Part shown: positions 55,949-64,000 of the stretch, piece after piece | How the letters are laid out: each line of letters opens with the position of its first letter | How positions within the stretch are numbered: the first letter of the stretch is position 1 | Origin: Brachionus plicatilis | Lineage: Eukaryota; Rotifera; Eurotatoria; Ploima; Brachionidae | DNA: 64,000 nt | Direction of reading: 5' to 3' | NCBI GenBank assembly: GCA_010279815.1 | Contig: QEOQ01000226.1 | Span: forward strand, 1,723,810-1,787,809 | Position numbers and translations under genes: made by a program | The notes under the pieces: model-generated | Told to the model about the DNA's origin: nothing | Seen by the model: the letters and a program-made list of their open reading frames with translations, nothing else | Database searches by the model: none

Positions 55949-57298
55949 CTCACAGCTATCACATGTAAAATTATGGAAAGAATGGTCAGGGATGTGATGT
56001 TGGAACACCTAATTAATGACGACCTCACCAAGGAACAACATGGTTTTGTACAAAACAAGTCTTGTATCACGAATCTCCTGGAGACTATGGATACGATAAC
56101 GGATGCCTTTAACAATGGCCATCAAACCTTAGTTGTCTTTTTAGATTTTCAGAAGGCCTTCGATAAAGTATGTCACGAGTCACTCCATTTCAAGCTGAAG
56201 CAACTGGGCTTCTGCCAAGAACTAAGGAACTGGATAAGAAGTTATCTGAGCGGTAGGAAGCAAAGAGTTATGATTGGTGACAGCTACTCGGAATGGAAAC
56301 CTGTAACCAGTGGAGTCCCCCAGGGGAGCGTCCTCGGACCTCTCCTCTTCGTCATCTTCATAAATGACATGCCGGCAGTTGTCAATCACATTATCAAGCT
56401 TTTTGCAGATGACAGCAAACTTATCGGGGTGATTAAAAATAGCGTTGACCTTGAGCTTGTCCAGAAAGACCTAGACTCCCTTGTCGACTGGGCCAATGAA
56501 TGGCGTATGTTGTTCCACCCGGATAAATGCAAAGTCATGGAAATAAATAAGAAAAGCTGTACTAGACCACAACTCACCATGGAAAAGACAGATTCCTCAA
56601 GCAGACACGTCCTGGAATATACTGAAGTGGAACGTGACCTTGGGATTATGCTATCCTCCAACTTGAAATCGGAGAACCAGATATCGAATGCGGTGTCAAA
56701 AGCAACAAGTGTACTAAGTATCCTTAGAAAGACATTCAAATGCTGGACACCGACAATCTTCAGAAGCCTCTACACCACCTTTGTCCGCCCAGATCTAGAA
56801 TACGCCGCTGTGGCCTGGTCACCACATCTAAGGAGAGACATCACCTCCATTGAAAATGTCCAAAGGAGAGCTACCAAACTGGTCAAACAGTTTAAAAACT
56901 TTGAGTACAGTGAGAGAATGGTGAAACTAAATCTGACCTCTCTGGAGGAAAGGAGAACGAGAGGTGATCTTGTTCAATTCTATAAATGTTATACAGGCAC
57001 CAACATTGTAAACTGGCACGTAGCCCCGTCTGTCAAAGTCAACGGTAGAACAAGAAGAAGCTACAACCAGCACAGCATTGTCCGACCAGTCCCAGCCAAC
57101 AGCCAACTGAGAGAGCACTTTTTCACTTATAGAGTGACTATGCCATGGAACGCCCTACCCCAAGAGATCGTACAATCCATATCCGTCAACCAATTCAAGA
57201 ACAGACTAGATAAGTACAGACGTAAGGAGAAACCTACGATGGATGAAGTCCTGAGGCTCGGTAGAATCGATACAAGGGAATGGGGACCTAAGGAATAA
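55949..57298 (+). CDS. LINE ORF2 reverse transcriptase, partial (5'-truncated)
   Basis: Open frame of about 449 codons; the first in-frame ATG is at 55973, but upstream codons (LTAITCKIMERM) show it is truncated, not started, here. RT motifs in order: KEQHGFVQNKSC, LVVFLDFQKAFDKV (first catalytic Asp), [25 protein letters not shown] (the YADD box as FADD), KCKVMEI, LGIMLSSNLK. The C-terminal region follows: TTFVRPDLEYAAVAWSP, VQRRATKLV and TYRVTMPWNALP. The endonuclease domain and the start of the RT are absent, so it is not autonomous. The lack of stops suggests recent insertion. G+C is well above the surroundings. Confidence 0.92.
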   Translation, partial: LTAITCKIMERMVRDVMLEHLINDDLTKEQHGFVQNKSCITNLLETMDTITDAFNNGHQTLVVFLDFQKAFDKVCHESLHFKLKQLGFCQELRNWIRSYLSGRKQRVMIGDSYSEWKPVTSGVPQGSVLGPLLFVIFINDMPAVVNHIIKLFADDSKLIGVIKNSVDLELVQKDLDSLVDWANEWRMLFHPDKCKVMEINKKSCTRPQLTMEKTDSSSRHVLEYTEVERDLGIMLSSNLKSENQISNAVSKATSVLSILRKTFKCWTPTIFRSLYTTFVRPDLEYAAVAWSPHLRRDITSIENVQRRATKLVKQFKNFEYSERMVKLNLTSLEERRTRGDLVQFYKCYTGTNIVNWHVAPSVKVNGRTRRSYNQHSIVRPVPANSQLREHFFTYRVTMPWNALPQEIVQSISVNQFKNRLDKYRRKEKPTMDEVLRLGRIDTREWGPKE

Positions 57299-57456
57299 TC
57301 AATCTTCAGTGTAATTAAGGCAGAGCTGGAAGTGACTGTGCTCTAAACACAGTGTACAAACCACAGTTACCATATATGGGATCCTAATGTTTCTCATCTT
57401 CGCAAGTCTAGCTTGCTAGCTTGTTGTAACTTATATTATTATAATTATTATTATTA
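55949..57456 (+). mobile_element. 5'-truncated LINE with intact RT C-terminal half
   Basis: Non-LTR retrotransposon copy, 5'-truncated just upstream of the CKIMER motif and ending at 57456 in an ATT-rich tail. The coding part (to 57298) is unbroken, so the insertion is young. The 3' UTR block CGCAAG..CTTGC..TAACTTATATTATTA matches the LINE at 6716-7593. It sits inside the right arm of the palindromic element 55155-57480. Confidence 0.88.
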
Positions 57457-57497
57457 AAACAATAAAATTTATACAGTGGAAATTCCACCCAAAAAGT

Positions 57498-57815
57498 TTA
57501 CTTTAGTACAAAATGATAAAAAGAACAGAAAATATGTAAAAAAATTAAATAACTTTTTTTCTAATAGTTTAAAATTAATATCTGTGAATGCAGAATGGTG
57601 TAACATTCAAAGTTGCATCAAATTTCAAATGCTAAATTTGAATATAATCGAGCGTAGTGCATTTTGCAGAGATATTGCACATCATTAGTAGAATTTTACA
57701 GTTGATGCAACTTTGAATGTTGCTCCATTCTCCATTCACAGATTAATTTTAAACTTTTAGAAAAAAAGTTATTCAATTTCTTTTATTTTGTTCTGTTCTT
57801 TTGTACTGAACTTCA
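57498..57815. repeat. palindromic MITE
   Basis: Arms of about 130 bp: the left contains TTTAGTACAAAATGATAAAA and GAATGCAGAATGGTGTAACA then TTCAAAGTTGCATCAA, and the right is its complement with some mismatches up to TTTTGTACTGAACTTC. The open frame 57476-57688 lies inside it. No duplication assigned. Confidence 0.72.
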
Positions 57816-58299
57816 CAAAACCAAGAGATGCTTTCAGAGAAATTAGATACCAATCACCAATGAAAAAGTTCTTCATAACCAATTCTGACAGCTGTTTCAT
57901 TCACAAAAATATAATTTTTAAAATCTAGATTAAATATTTCAGAGAAAATTGCTGATTTTCTGAATCTAAAAATCTGAAACATTTAAAAATTATAAAATTG
58001 ATTTTTTTTACTAAAATAACTTTGTTTAGCAAATTTTACCAAAAATTGTGTAATTTTACGGAAATTTAGTTAGAAATGGTAAGGAATGTTGTAAAAAAAT
58101 TTTTCACAATAAAATTAATTAAATATATTGAAAAGGAAGCCAATTTTATATACCTTTTTACCTAAATAATTTTTCTCATGTAAAAAAAGACAAAATTAAA
58201 GAATCAATAAAATTTAAATAGATTATTGATTAGATTTACTAAAAAAAATAAGAAAAACCAATTTTTAATAGTTAATAATTTAAGTAAGGAAGCATTCGT
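57816..58299. other. gene-free stretch
   Basis: AT-rich, nothing supported. Confidence 0.4.
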
Positions 58300-58713
58300 A
58301 GCCTTCTCCGGTGATCGAGTTTTCAAGTAGAGCAAGTCAGTTTAACTCTGTATTCATGTCAACAAAGTTACCTTTGCTGTAGATTCATTTAAGGTCGGAA
58401 TCTGTAACTGGAAGCGAAGTGTCTGAGAATTAATAGAACTTAAAGGTGTTGTGGAGAACGTTTTTGTTGGTACAGTTGAGATTAGGACCAATGTTGATGG
58501 AAAATTATTGACGGGTCATTATATAGTACAAGGAAGTGAATGGTTATAAAGGGAATTGTTGGCTAGCGTGTCCAGGAATGCAATGGTTGTGTTTCTTCCC
58601 TTGCTTTTGCACGCGCCACCGAGGTTTGACCACATAATGTCAGAAAAATTGAGTTTTGGTATTGGGAGTTTGTTGAGGATGTTCAAAAAGTACCAACGAC
58701 CAAAAATTACCAA
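58300..58713 (-). pseudogene. LINE endonuclease-domain fragment
   Basis: The minus strand reads LPIPKLNFSDIMWSNLGG and TIAFLDTLANNSLYNHSLP, resembling the GDFNxPDIDW..FLDxLxDNxLxQ segment of LINE apurinic-type endonucleases, followed by a decayed tail with stops. The domain is too short and altered to be active. Confidence 0.55.
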
Positions 58714-58944
58714 CCACTATAAGTACCAACTACCTAAAACTAGTTTCTACTTAATTTTTTTTTAATTTTTAAATAAAATTTTTTTCTTTTTTTTTTTAAT
58801 TAAACAACTAATTTTTTTTAAATAATAAATATATTAAATTAACTTAAATTTTTATTTTTACCGGTTTTTTGGCCGCCCGTATATTTTAAAAAATTTTAAG
58901 AGTCTTGACTTGGACTTTTTTTTAGTGACTTTTAATCAACTCTG
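58700..58944. repeat. partial hAT-like MITE
   Basis: The right end TTAATCAACTCTG (58944), preceded by TCTTGACTTGGACTTTTTTT, belongs to the CAGAGTTG family. The interior (AATAAATATATTAAATTAAC, then ACCGGTTTTTTGGCC) matches the inner segment of the composite copy at 40600-40901. The left end is not defined. Confidence 0.6.
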
Positions 58945-59325
58945 GTTTTGATTAAATTTTCTTCTCCTAATTTTTTTTTTTTTTGGCATCAATATTTCAT
59001 GAATTGACTCTAAATGAAAATCTAAATTTGTCTTTAACGTCGATGCTGAAAAATATTTTTCTATATCTATTTTTTCGCACTCAATGCATTGAAGAACTTT
59101 AAAAACTTGATTACGATCTGTTTTTTCAGCTTGCTTAAAAAATGATTTTGTGTTTAGGTCTAGATTAGTTCCACAATTTAAACTCATTTCAAACGCTTGG
59201 TTTTCAGTTGCTGTATCAGAATTTGTTAAGGAAATTGCTAAATTTTGCTGGCTAAATTCACTTGCACTTGAATACGAATCAAAAATTGTTCTTAGACAAG
59301 ATGGAGCTGATAATGTCCTGTTCAT
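58936..59325 (-). CDS. hypothetical ORF with BED-like zinc finger
   Basis: 129-aa frame, ATG at 59325. The C-terminal half contains CIECEKIDIEKYFSASTLKT then NLDFHLESIHE: Cys-x2-Cys and, about 26 residues later, His-x4-His, a pattern seen in BED-type fingers at the N-terminus of hAT transposases. The last residues are strongly basic (PKKKKIRRRKF). It abuts a hAT-like MITE end, so a transposon origin is likely. A real host gene cannot be excluded. Confidence 0.45.
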   Translation of the reverse strand: MNRTLSAPSCLRTIFDSYSSASEFSQQNLAISLTNSDTATENQAFEMSLNCGTNLDLNTKSFFKQAEKTDRNQVFKVLQCIECEKIDIEKYFSASTLKTNLDFHLESIHEILMPKKKKIRRRKFNQNQS

Positions 59326-59344
59326 TTTTTGCCTTGTTATCTAA

Positions 59345-61444
59345 TCTGGTTTATGATTCATTTTATTGAAAAGTAATTTCTTTAAATAAAATTATTAGCA
59401 ATTAATATTGGAAAAATTAAAGAAAATAAAAGGGTTCCTTATACTTAAACAAAAAAAAATTAAAATTTTTGTTATCTTAATTTTTCCAGAATTTTGAAGA
59501 ATGTTTGGAAGCATTGTTCAACTTTAGTAGCTTTGTTGTTTTACTCAAAGGAAATTTTTTATTTGTTTTTTGGCTAGGAGGAATAAAAGAATAGAATAGA
59601 GGGTAGAATTGCTAATAAACAAGGGGATTGTGAAAAATTTAAGGAGCTTCATCACAAAATATATTCAATTTTTAAAAGAGAGCTTTATTGTTTAATTTAA
59701 TCAACGAACCATTCCTAGACTCATTTTTCAAAACTCTTTAATGTAAGTTGCAATAAAAAACAACTTTTAGACAAAAAACGTCTAAAAGAAAAATTACCAG
59801 ATGTGTTCAACTCAAATTAATATGAATAACTTAAAATTAAATCAATAACCCAATTTTCAGTTAACCAATTTTGGCTAACCGGACATTGGTCAACCAAAAT
59901 GTACAAAATTGGTTAACCAAGCAGTCAAAAACCAACATCACTATAAATTAATTATTTTTAATCAAATTGTATGTTGATTTCGAATTGAAAAATAAATTTT
60001 TTGCTACATTTTGCTATTCTGTGATCGCTATTTAATGAATTTACAAATTACAAAAAAAATCCAATTAAATTAGGTCATAGAGACAAATAAAAATAAATCT
60101 CTAAATATTGATATTTATTTTGTTGAATTTAGTGAAGTATATTCTGTTTCATGTTGTTTCATCATCAAAAATTTAAAAACACAATTTTTCAATTTAAATC
60201 AATGAAACAGATTATTTAAAAAATTTTTTTTTAAATTTTTAATATTTTATATTTCTATATTTTATGGTTTTTAAGTATGCAAAAATCATAATTAAAAATT
60301 GAAAAAATTAAAATAATTAGTTTTCAAAGCGGTTGGCTATCAAGTTTTATCAATTTATTTGAACTGATTTTGTAGTTCAAGAGATATTTCCATACTTTTG
60401 TCGTATAAAAAATAAAAAAATTTTCGCACTTTAAAAAAAATTCGATTTTTTTCTAAATTTTTTCAAAGTAAAATAAATTCAATTTTAGCAATTGATCAAA
60501 AAATTTAGTTAAAATTTGCTCGAGGATAACATCAAGAGGAATTGAAATTTTTTACTTAAGAATCTTTGAATAAAAATAAATACATTAACATTTACAAAAA
60601 AAAAACTTCAATATTTCTAATGTTTTATTCTGAGACAATAGCTTTAAATATTTTCAATTTTAAATTTAGATTCTTTATGCAAATTTTTACTAAATGTTTA
60701 TTTGATTGAAATTCAAGGGTATATTTCATTCCAAACAAAAAATCAACTGAAAATAAAGTTTCTTTTGAATTCCAGGTAATTAATTTAAAGCACTAATGAA
60801 ATAAAATTCAATTTTTTTTAATTCTTTAAAATTCATCAGCTACTAGAATTTATTTTATTTTAAAGTATTTTTGATAAATTTGCTCTGCAATTTGAAATAT
60901 AATAAAAAGGAGAAAAAACAATGAAAAATGTTTGAACAAAAAGATTTTATTAGAATTTCAATGAAATTTGCTTAAACAAGCTCGCAAATTTTTTTAAAAA
61001 ATTATTAAACATTAAATTGAAAATTCGTGAAATTGTCTTAAAATTTTTACATTTAGATTTTTCAAAAATGGTTTATCAATAAATAGTTCAATAAGTCTGA
61101 GTGCTTCAATAATCAATAAAAGCTGGATTGAAAACGAAAACTATCAAAATCAATTATTTCCTAAATTTGACAACAAAAAATTCATTAAATAAATAATCCT
61201 TGAAGTTGCAATTAAATTTTAATTTTTCCAATTGAATATTAATTAATAGCTTGATTATTTCCCGGCTTTATTAAACCAAAAACTTATTAAATATTTAAAC
61301 TCTCTCGGGATTTTTATAATCAAAAAAATTTTCTAATGAATTCTTAAATTATTCAAAATAGCATTTAATTTTAATAACAAAAACAAAACTCATTTCTATT
61401 CCATTAATTTATTTAAATTTATTTAAAAAAAAGAATTAAAAATT
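59345..61444. other. 2.1-kb gene-free stretch
   Basis: AT-rich intergenic DNA. A small perfect hairpin (CTTTTAGAC, loop, GTCTAAAAG) lies near 59765-59790 and repeated AACCAA/TTGGTT words at 59850-59930. No gene recognised. It includes the 3' flank of IFT74. Confidence 0.45.
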
Positions 61445-63517
61445 TTAATAATTGTAAGAAGGATTTAGCATTTGCTTGTGCAACCATTTGTTATATTCGC
61501 TCACCAGACTAAGAACTTGATTTTTAATCGCCTCATAGTCACTCTCTGCCGACGCCGAGCTAATTTTTTCTTTCAGTCCAAAATTAGATTGTTCAATACT
61601 TTGGAGTTTTTTTTCCAAATTAGACAGCTAAAAAGAATAAAAAATAAAATTACGCCAAAAACCAGCCTAATTACACTCTACTTGATTGTGGGTCTCTTGG
61701 TCAAGCAGTTGTGCCTGGATTGTCTCGAACTGAGCCTGTAGAGTCTGCAGCTCGTATTTCATGTTGTCTTTATACTTGCTCAAATTTTGCTTTTCGACCA
61801 TCAGCTGCTGTTTTCTGGCTTCGGATCGCCGCTTCAGTCCTTCCAAGTCCACGAACATCACCAGCTCTTGGTCCATTTTTTTTTTCTTCTCAACCAACTT
61901 TTCGTACTCGTTGGTGACTTTTTTTTCCAGCTCTTCAACTTTTTTCAGATCAGCAATCGTTACTTCCGTGTCCCTAGCACCGCGCCTGTCGCCCACACCG
62001 CTCTCGCGGTTCATTTTTTCCACAGATTTGCTGATCAATTCCAAATAGTTGACAATGGACTTTCTTGTATTGTACAATTGATCGATCTCTGCGTGCTTGT
62101 TGTCCTCGTAGTTGGCCAAAAACTCGTCCATTTGTATTTCTCGCTTCCTCAGCTCTTTGTACTTCTGGGATATTTCTTTTTGTTCCTCAGTGGAAGTGTT
62201 GTCCTCTTGCTGGGTGGGCTTTTCCTCCAGCTCGGCCCTAATAGACTCGATTACGTCCTTAATCTCGCTCAAATGCTTTTCCATGGATGAAATCTCCTGA
62301 TTATTGTCTTTTATCTGCTTCAATAGTTTTTCTCGCTCCTCTGCTGGCGTGAGCACATTGCTGGTCTCTTCCAAGAGCTCATCGCGCTTTAGCTCGGCGT
62401 TGTGCAACTGCTCGAACAAATTGAGCGCCTCTTGCTTAAATCCGGAAAAACCGATCTTTTGCTTCAAAGAGTCCATTCTATTTTTGTACTCTTCCAGCTC
62501 TTTTTGACTGATGTCCATTTTTTCCTGCAATTTATCGCTCTCGATCTTGCACTTTTCGTATCTGTTCCGAATCGGACCGCTCATCGAAGACAAAATTTTC
62601 TCCCTGCGCTTCTTTTCCTCCAAAATCTCCTTCTCATGACGTTTGACTACTTCCTCTTTTCTTTTAAAATTAAAAAAAAACAAATTTTAAATTTAATTTT
62701 TTTTTAATCTTTAAAATTTTGTATATATTTTTTTTATTTTTAACAAAATTTTAATTCAGCCCTAAAAATTTTAAGTCTAATTTTTAAATTTTAAGCAATT
62801 AAATATTTTTTTTAATCTTTAATTCAAATTTTTAATTTTTAAATATTTTAAATATTTTAATTTTTTACAAAATTTGCCATGAAAAAATTAATTTTTGCTT
62901 TGAACTTACTTTCCTTTCTCGATAAAAATCATGTCCAAAGCCTTGGTCTCTTGGTCATTGTGCAGCTTCAGATTGGTGTAATCACTTCTAACATCGGACA
63001 GACTGGATGTGTTTAGTCGATCCAAAACCATGTTATAATCAGCCAGCTCGCCTCTTAGCTCTTCAATTTGCTGGTTAAGCTCCTCAGCTCTAAAAAATTT
63101 GTTTAATTAATTATTGATTAATTTTTTTGAATTTAGAAAATTTATACTTTCTTCCATAAGAAAGATAATTTGAGTTGTCATTGTTAATGTTAGTGATATC
63201 TTTGTTCATTCGAATCATTTCACTGTTAATTTCGCCAATTTTAGATCTGATTAGGCCCAGGAAGTAAGTTTTGTCCTGGACTTGACGATTGAAGCCAGCT
63301 GTGCTGGGCTGAAAGCCCCCAAGACCTCCTCGGGTCATGGGTCTATCGTCGGCCCTAGTTGGGTTAAGCAACATGTTTTGATTCGAAATGTTAGCTCCTT
63401 TGGTCATCGGACGATTCTTGGTTTTTTAAATTTTATTTATTTTCTTTTTAAATAAATTAAAGGTTATACAAATCCACTGGTCAATCGAGATGCAGTTCCA
63501 GGAGGTCTACCTGCCAT
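61445..63517 (-). CDS. IFT74: intraflagellar transport protein 74 (5 exons)
   Basis: Core IFT-B subunit that pairs with IFT81 and binds tubulin for ciliary transport. Exons: 63517-63470, 63416-63148, 63089-62910, 62660-61682 and 61627-61445; 1659 nt, 552 aa (human 600). The N-terminus is Gly/Arg/Pro-rich and disordered (MAGRPPGTASRLTSGF then NRPMTKG and DDRPMTRGGLGG), as in human. The conserved block DKTYFLGLIRSKIGEINSEM matches human [20 protein letters not shown]. Then NYLSYGRK-AEELNQQIEELR, ELADYNMVLDRLN, EEREKLLKQIKDNNQEISSME (identical to human over most of its length), QKYKELRKRE and the C-terminal LSNLEKKLQ..NFGLKEKI..SDYEAIK..EYNK. Nearly all of it after residue 100 is coiled coil. 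Introns 53, 58, 249 and 54 nt. It indicates a ciliated organism. Confidence 0.96.
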
Positions 63518-64000
63518 TTTTAGATCACAAAATTTATCGATACAAAAAATTAAGTTTAAATTCTAATAAATTCAAATTTTGAATATTTTCTGAGGAAAAA
63601 TATTTAACATTTAAATCAGGTTGTCATGGAAACAGTTGAATTTTTATTTCTTTAATTTCTTTACTTTAATTCGTGAATTTTTTAAAGGAAGAAAATTTTT
63701 ATTTTTAAAGTGAATTTTATTCCAGTCAAATAAAAAGGTATTTGGTTTTTAAAAAATTGTTATTTTTTTTTCTTTTTAGTACATTTATTTAATCATAATG
63801 ATTGAAAAGAAGACCATAATTAATTTTTCTAACAAAGTGTTTTTTTTTTCAATTGAAATCATTGAATTTTGTATTTTATAAAAAAATTTTATGGGACAAT
63901 TTATCACAAGTTTAATGAGGTATTAAATAAAAGACTATATTTTTAGGAATCAAATAAAGTGCATGAGGGCTTATAACTAAATATTATTTAATATTTGTTT
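63518..64000. other. upstream flank of IFT74 to window end
   Basis: AT-rich; presumably the IFT74 promoter. No further gene seen. Confidence 0.45.

Larger units (their letters stand above)
55155..57480. mobile_element. palindromic element interrupted by a pogo-like MITE and a LINE
   Basis: The left arm from CTGTATAAATTTTGTTGTTT (about 55155) through TAAATTATTTGAATGG is found inverted on the right as CCATTCAAATAATTTA (about 55920) up to 55948. After a 1.5-kb LINE insert the arm continues as TTAAAACAATAAAATTTATA up to CAG at about 57478. Removing the LINE restores the arm. The interior carries the TA-flanked element 55412-55893. Confidence 0.7.

Noticed and set aside
59850..59930. Cluster of AACCAA/TTGGTT words
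   Set aside because: Irregular and without definable ends; insufficient to call an element.
61787..62290. Long plus-strand open frames (61711-62707) opposite IFT74
   Set aside because: They are antisense shadows of a well-supported coiled-coil exon and match no family.

Overview
This is an intron-containing, very AT-rich eukaryotic nuclear segment. The gene set (classical Ras, phagocyte-type NADPH oxidase, lysosomal hexosaminidase, TMEM26, METTL15, IFT74, a nuclear receptor fragment) points to an animal. Tiny introns, a polybasic-CAAX Ras and a dense mix of hAT, MULE, pogo, Helitron-type and LINE remnants would suit a small-genome invertebrate, for example a monogonont rotifer. That placement is inference; no species marker was found.

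I could assemble six multi-exon genes with consistent GT-AG splicing and unbroken frames. They are a KRAS-type Ras (minus, 1396-2239), a beta-hexosaminidase (plus, 3830-19000), a TMEM26-like membrane protein (plus, 19251-23578), the mitochondrial rRNA methyltransferase METTL15 (plus, 26509-28744), a NOX2-type NADPH oxidase (minus, 51560-53565) and IFT74 (minus, 61445-63517). A single-exon ankyrin gene lies at 42071-42661. Most introns are 48-64 nt. The long exceptions (hexosaminidase introns of about 7.6, 3.7 and 2.0 kb, and a 2.5 kb TMEM26 intron) mostly contain recognisable transposon debris.

The stretch 29-41 kb is largely decayed sequence. It holds a hAT transposase pseudogene, a nuclear-receptor DNA-binding-domain fragment with a frameshift, a PIF1/Helitron-type helicase pseudogene, and a broken URB1-like sequence abutting a pogo-type element with TIRs of almost 400 bp and a TA duplication. 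Stacked MITEs follow. The stretch 45-51 kb is another transposon zone, with a MULE derivative carrying a SWIM finger and CACCAAA arrays, a four-layer nest, and an old LINE split by a MITE. The stretch 55-59 kb holds a long LINE reverse transcriptase ORF inserted into an arm of a palindromic element.

The most striking observations are structural. A LINE in hexosaminidase intron 2 is flanked by a 93-bp perfect direct repeat. Three perfect palindromes sit in a row at 11236-11395. Several MITE families can be delimited exactly by matching target-site duplications (8-10 bp or TA), and their insertion order can be read from nesting. I found no tRNA, rRNA, CRISPR array or viral gene. The genes share no pathway and appear to be unlinked housekeeping and signalling genes in a repeat-rich neighbourhood.
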